Shown in pieces: positions 5,674 to 6,720 of a stretch of DNA of 6,720 nt. Source of the DNA: Acidimicrobiia bacterium (lineage in GTDB: Bacteria; Actinomycetota; Acidimicrobiia; Acidimicrobiales; Ilumatobacteraceae). The notes beneath the pieces were generated by a model, which searched no databases, was not told the origin of the DNA, and saw nothing but the letters and a program-made list of their open reading frames with translations. Position 1 is the stretch's first letter. Each line of letters begins with the position of its first letter. The stretch lies in the NCBI GenBank assembly GCA_030425785.1, contig JAUHYJ010000203.1:1-6720 (forward strand). Direction: 5' to 3'. The translations under genes and the position numbers were made by a program.

Positions 5674-6440
5674 ACGGCAACGAACCCGGCCAACCGGTTC
5701 CCGCCGAAGCGGTCACGGCACCGTCGGTGAACCTGCCGACGCCGCGGGTCGCGCTGGCGGTCGGCGCCCACCCCGACGACGTCGAGTTCGGCTGCGGCGC
5801 CACCCTGGCGAAGTGGGCCGCCGACGGGTGCACGGTGCATCACCTCGTCTGCACCGACGGCTCGAAGGGCACCTGGGATGCATCGGCCGACACGCGAGCG
5901 CTCGCCGTTCGCCGTGAGACCGAACAGCGCGAGGCCGCGCGCCGCCTCGCCGGCGAACGTGCGGGCGAGGTGCGCTTCCTGGGGTACGTCGACGGCGAGC
6001 TGGAGCCGACCGTCGAGGCGCGCCGTGCGATCGTGCGGGCGATCCGCGACCTGCGGCCGGACGTGGTCCTGGGGCACGACCCCTGGAAGCGGTACCGCCT
6101 CCATCCCGACCACCGTCACGCCGGCGTGCTCGTGTGCGACGCGATCGTCGCCGCCCGCGACCCGCACTTCTTCGCGGACCTCGGTACCCACCACCGGCCC
6201 GAGCACCTGCTGCTGTGGGAGGCCGACGAGCCCGACCACGTCGAGGACGTCACCGACCACGTCGATCGCAAGCTCGATGCACTCGACGCGCACGTCAGCC
6301 AGTTCGAGTCGACGATGCACGCGGTCGACGACGGAGAGCTCGCCGCCTTCCACGACCGGATCCGGGCCCGACTCGTCGGTCTCGGCGCACCGTTCGGCGT
6401 CGGCGCAGCGGAGCTCTTCGCCCGGATCTCGGACCTCTGA
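5670..6440 (+). CDS. PIG-L family zinc-dependent N-acetylglucosaminyl deacetylase (LmbE-like)
   Basis: This 256-residue protein carries both family signatures. The first is [20 protein letters not shown] (30-49), with H34 and D37 as zinc ligands and D36 as general base, by alignment with MshB H13, D16 and D15. The second is HPDHRHAG (145-152), with H145 and H148 matching MshB H144 and H147. PIG-L enzymes remove N-acetyl groups from GlcNAc-linked small molecules (MshB in mycothiol, BshB in bacillithiol) or cleave mycothiol conjugates (Mca); other members act on different amides. Substrate is not evident, and the protein is somewhat short for a typical MshB or Mca. Residues 1-25 form a Pro/Ala/Val-rich extension before the first strand. 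The ATG at 5670 overlaps the cofC TGA in ATGA, implying translational coupling. It occupies the place of ppk and mutT1 in the mycobacterial locus. Confidence 0.9.
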   Translation: MNGNEPGQPVPAEAVTAPSVNLPTPRVALAVGAHPDDVEFGCGATLAKWAADGCTVHHLVCTDGSKGTWDASADTRALAVRRETEQREAARRLAGERAGEVRFLGYVDGELEPTVEARRAIVRAIRDLRPDVVLGHDPWKRYRLHPDHRHAGVLVCDAIVAARDPHFFADLGTHHRPEHLLLWEADEPDHVEDVTDHVDRKLDALDAHVSQFESTMHAVDDGELAAFHDRIRARLVGLGAPFGVGAAELFARISDL

Positions 6441-6456
6441 CCGTTCCCGGGCGCGA

Positions 6457-6484
6457 CGAGGGGGCGGGTCTCCCCGCCCCCTCG
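6457..6484. terminator. Strong GC hairpin between convergent genes, likely bidirectional terminator
   Basis: CGAGGGGGCGGG (6457-6468) and CCCGCCCCCTCG (6473-6484) form a perfect 12-bp stem with a TCTC loop. It lies 16 bases after the PIG-L stop and 18 bases from the end of the convergent HU-like gene. Neither side carries a T-run, so it is not a canonical intrinsic terminator, but U-tract-poor hairpins are common at gene ends in high-GC actinobacteria. Confidence 0.75.
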
Positions 6485-6502
6485 AGCCAGTTCGGGTACC
6501 GC

Positions 6503-6720
6503 TCAGCGCTTGCGAGCGGCGGCCTTCTTCTTGGCGGCTGCCTTCTTCTTGGCCGGAGCCTTCTTGGCGGCTGCCTTCTTCTTGGCCGGAGCCTTCTTGG
6601 CGGCTGCCTTCTTCTTGGCCGGAGCCTTCTTCGCCGCGGCCTTCTTCTTGGCCGGAGCTTTCTTGGCGGCTGCCTTCTTCTTCGCGGCTGCCTTCTTCTT
6701 GGCCGGAGCCTTCTTGGCGG
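6503..6720 (-). CDS. hupB: Lys/Ala/Pro-rich C-terminal tail, probably HU-family nucleoid protein HupB (5' end outside window)
   Basis: Only the C-terminal 71 or so residues are visible, ending in KKKAAARKR and a TGA at 6503-6505. The segment consists almost wholly of Lys, Ala and Pro arranged as the 11-residue repeat [11 protein letters not shown], a histone H1-like DNA-binding tail. In actinobacteria such tails occur on HU proteins (HupB/Hlp), where they bind and compact DNA; similar tails are also found on topoisomerase I and some Ku proteins, so the tail alone does not fix the identity. The context decides: in mycobacteria hupB lies convergent to the fbiD block next to gpsA, exactly the arrangement here. 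Nearly every lysine is AAG, and the alternative plus-strand reading has no protein-like character. The HU core domain would lie to the right of the window. Confidence 0.75.
   Translation of the reverse strand, partial: AKKAPAKKKAAAKKKAAAKKAPAKKKAAAKKAPAKKKAAAKKAPAKKKAAAKKAPAKKKAAAKKKAAARKR
6533..6715 (-). repeat. 33-base tandem repeats in the Lys-rich tail gene
   Basis: Five 33-base units, each encoding one [11 protein letters not shown] period, occupy 6533-6565, 6566-6598, 6599-6631, 6632-6664 and 6683-6715. An 18-base partial unit (6665-6682, encoding KKKAAA) is inserted before the last. The first three units are identical at the DNA level; the fourth has synonymous changes. The array probably continues past the window edge. 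DNA-level identity implies recent duplication or gene conversion and makes copy-number change likely. Confidence 0.85.

Noticed and set aside
6503..6720. Plus-strand reading of the terminal repeat as a Leu/Phe-rich membrane protein
   Set aside because: The minus-strand frame gives a coherent Lys/Ala/Pro tail with a proper stop at 6503-6505 and a terminator beyond it, and fits the hupB position; the plus-strand frames have no start or context.
1..6720. A new defence, mobile or secondary-metabolite system
   Set aside because: I looked for nucleases, transposases, integrases, toxin-antitoxin pairs, reverse transcriptases and NRPS/PKS motifs on both strands and saw none. Genes are housekeeping or isolated unknowns, with uniform base composition and no sign of an island.

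Overview
The window is very GC-rich and densely coded, with strong G/C preference at third codon positions and short TANNNT-type -10 boxes placed directly in front of start codons. Together with a CofC/FbiD-type F420 gene and a lysine/alanine/proline-rich HU-like tail, this points to an actinobacterium. A lineage such as the Acidimicrobiia (Ilumatobacter-like) is my best guess, from overall character only and not from a search.

Layout, left to right. (1) Positions 2-667, plus: the 3' part of a secreted or surface protein with a Thr-Val-Ala-Pro linker and a Gmad2-like C-terminal domain. (2) 669-1691, minus: a complete selD (selenophosphate synthetase), tail-to-tail with gene 1 with a single base between them. 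(3) 1692-2187: a roughly 500-base divergent intergenic region holding two copies of a hairpin-forming repeat and the putative promoters of both flanking genes. (4) 2188-2709, plus: a small all-helical HEAT-like protein of unknown function. (5) 2702-3934, minus: an unrecognised 410-residue protein that overlaps gene 4 tail-to-tail by an 8-base palindrome containing both stop codons. (6) 3956-4963, minus: gpsA, 21 bases upstream of gene 5 and probably co-transcribed with it. (7) A short divergent promoter region. (8) 5053-5673, plus: cofC/fbiD (F420 biosynthesis guanylyltransferase). (9) 5670-6440, plus: a PIG-L family zinc deacetylase whose ATG overlaps the cofC stop (ATGA). (10) A strong GC hairpin at 6457-6484, probably a bidirectional terminator. 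(11) 6503-6720, minus: the 3' end of a gene encoding a Lys/Ala/Pro-rich tail, most likely hupB.

The right half (gpsA minus, cofC plus, one more plus gene, hupB minus) has the same order and orientation as mycobacterial gpsA-fbiD-(ppk, mutT1)-hupB. This supports both the CofC and HupB calls. Here a PIG-L deacetylase takes the place of ppk and mutT1.

I see no defence system, mobile element with a transposase, CRISPR array or RNA gene. Most of the window is ordinary chromosomal housekeeping. The points worth a second look are the duplicated hairpin repeat, the cofC/PIG-L translational coupling, the orphan selD, the apparently leaderless promoters and the 33-base repeats in the HU-like tail.
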